From: Candidatus Altimarinota bacterium | GTDB lineage: Bacteria; Patescibacteriota; Gracilibacteria; UBA1369; LOWO2-01-FULL-3 | Direction of reading: 5' to 3' | NCBI GenBank assembly: GCA_029939035.1 | Contig: JAOZTS010000046.1 | Location: 1-8,303 of the forward strand | DNA length: 8,303 bases | Shown here: positions 7,359-8,303 of the stretch, in pieces | How the letters are laid out: each line of letters begins with the position of its first letter | Numbering within the stretch: position 1 is the stretch's first letter | Position numbers and translations under genes: made by a program | Notes under the pieces: model-generated | The model's database searches: none | Told to the model about the DNA's origin: nothing | What the model saw: only the letters and a program-made list of their open reading frames with translations

Positions 7359-7387
7359 ATTATACGACAAAACACCAAAAACGTCAA
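7359..7387 (-). promoter_or_regulatory. Promoter of the SLH-protein gene
   Basis: TTGACG (7382-7387) and TATAAT (7359-7364) are exactly 17 bases apart. The start is expected near 7352, giving an A/T-only leader of about 38 bases before the ATG at 7313. The -35 lies within the 3' arm of a small hairpin that may terminate tRNA-Ala transcription. Confidence 0.8.
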
Positions 7388-7399
7388 CTGCGTGACGTT
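7377..7399 (-). terminator. Weak terminator after tRNA-Ala, overlapping the SLH promoter
   Basis: AACGTCA / TGACGTT forms a perfect 7-bp stem with a 6-base loop, and the minus strand reaches a run of five T at its end (two of them in the stem). It starts 16 bases after the tRNA-Ala CCA. With only three G-C pairs it may terminate partially, so some 16S/tRNA-Ala transcripts could read into the SLH gene. Confidence 0.4.
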
Positions 7400-7414
7400 A
7401 AGAGGAACATTCAT

Positions 7415-7491
7415 TGGTGGAGCTGAGGAGAGTCGAACTCCTTACCTCCTCGGTGCAAACGAGGCGCTCTAGCCAAGTGAGCTACAGCCCC
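7415..7491 (-). tRNA. tRNA-Ala (anticodon UGC)
   Basis: The cloverleaf is complete: acceptor GGGGCTG / CAGCTCC (one G-U), D-arm TAGCTCACTTGGCTAGAGC, anticodon stem CCTCG / CGAGG with loop TTTGCAC (anticodon TGC), T-arm with GTTCGACTC, and an encoded CCA. It lies 160 bases after 16S and is probably cut from the 16S transcript. In most bacterial spacers tRNA-Ile comes first and tRNA-Ala second; here the order is reversed. Confidence 0.97.
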
Positions 7492-7582
7492 ACAAAAATG
7501 GAACAATAATATTCCCTTAACATTCAAAGCGTAATAGAGAAGAGCTGATGAGTGTACTCTGTCAATGAAGACAAAGCTCGAC

Positions 7583-7626
7583 CATAAGAATTATGCATTC
7601 TTATGAGTGGTTAACCAACTCATAAG
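7583..7626 (-). promoter_or_regulatory. Two overlapping hairpins in the 16S trailer
   Basis: The 16S-to-tRNA-Ala spacer (7492-7651) has no gene and no convincing promoter. It holds two 9-bp perfect inverted repeats: 7600-7608 with 7618-7626 (CTTATGAGT / ACTCATAAG) and 7583-7591 with 7597-7605 (CATAAGAAT / ATTCTTATG). They share bases 7600-7605, so only one can form fully at a time. Neither is followed by a T-run. A role in 16S 3' processing is a guess. Confidence 0.5.
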
Positions 7627-7651
7627 CGTGCAACTCTTTAAAGCTCCCTAG

Positions 7652-8303
<652 letters not shown>

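Noticed and set aside
7311..7370. Extended SLH-protein start at TTG 7370
   Set aside because: It would put the TATAAT box inside the coding region and place extra residues before an otherwise normal basic, then hydrophobic signal segment; ATG 7313 fits better.
7492..7560. Promoter for tRNA-Ala from a TTGACA hexamer in the 16S trailer
   Set aside because: No acceptable -10 box lies 16-18 bases downstream; tRNA-Ala is more simply part of the 16S transcript.
541..7651. Mobile element or group I/II intron as the source of the insertion
   Set aside because: I see no transposase, integrase, homing endonuclease, terminal inverted repeats or target-site duplications at the borders.

Overview
The window is the middle of a ribosomal RNA locus read entirely on the minus strand. 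In transcription order (right to left) it holds the 3' part of a 16S rRNA gene, tRNA-Ala(UGC), a gene for an S-layer-homology (SLH) surface protein, tRNA-Ile(GAU), a gene for a 1203-residue multi-domain hydrolase, a gene for an 80-residue two-helix membrane protein, and the 5' part of a 23S rRNA gene. The 16S-23S spacer is therefore about 7.1 kb and carries three protein genes. In most bacteria it is a few hundred bases and holds at most tRNAs.

Organism. The DNA is AT-rich. The 16S differs from the usual bacterial consensus at several normally fixed places (the 926 and 1392 primer sites and the anti-Shine-Dalgarno). The surface protein is acidic with three SLH repeats, and none of the three genes has a Shine-Dalgarno sequence. 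This suggests an uncultured lineage, probably of the Candidate Phyla Radiation (Patescibacteria), perhaps near Peregrinibacteria. UGA is not read as glycine here: all three genes are open over their full length with ordinary GGN glycines and end in TAA. That argues against Gracilibacteria or Absconditabacteria proper. The placement is inference from the sequence, not a database match.

Layout. The spacer appears cut into separate transcription units. After tRNA-Ala a small hairpin and T-run overlap a TTGACG-17-TATAAT promoter for the SLH gene. That gene ends in a strong GAAA-loop terminator. A TTGACT-17-TAATTT promoter follows for tRNA-Ile. After tRNA-Ile a weak hairpin and T7 run overlap a TTGATA-17-TATAAT promoter for the hydrolase/membrane-protein pair. 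A further promoter, TTGACT-17-TATAAT, lies just after that pair and points at 23S. Its roughly 220-base leader holds a perfect intrinsic terminator, an upstream segment that can pair over 14 bp with the terminator's 5' arm (an attenuator-like switch), a boxA-like sequence and an AT-rich hairpin next to the 23S 5' end.

How the parts may work together. 16S and 23S seem to have separate transcription, and the 23S leader may adjust 23S output. The inserted proteins all look envelope-related: an anchored surface protein, a possible cell-wall or host-surface hydrolase (alpha/beta hydrolase, two papain-like repeats, VanY-type M15 peptidase) and a small membrane partner. The switch, the pairing of the last two genes and the shared theme are inferences. 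An assembly join inside the spacer cannot be excluded from one sequence.
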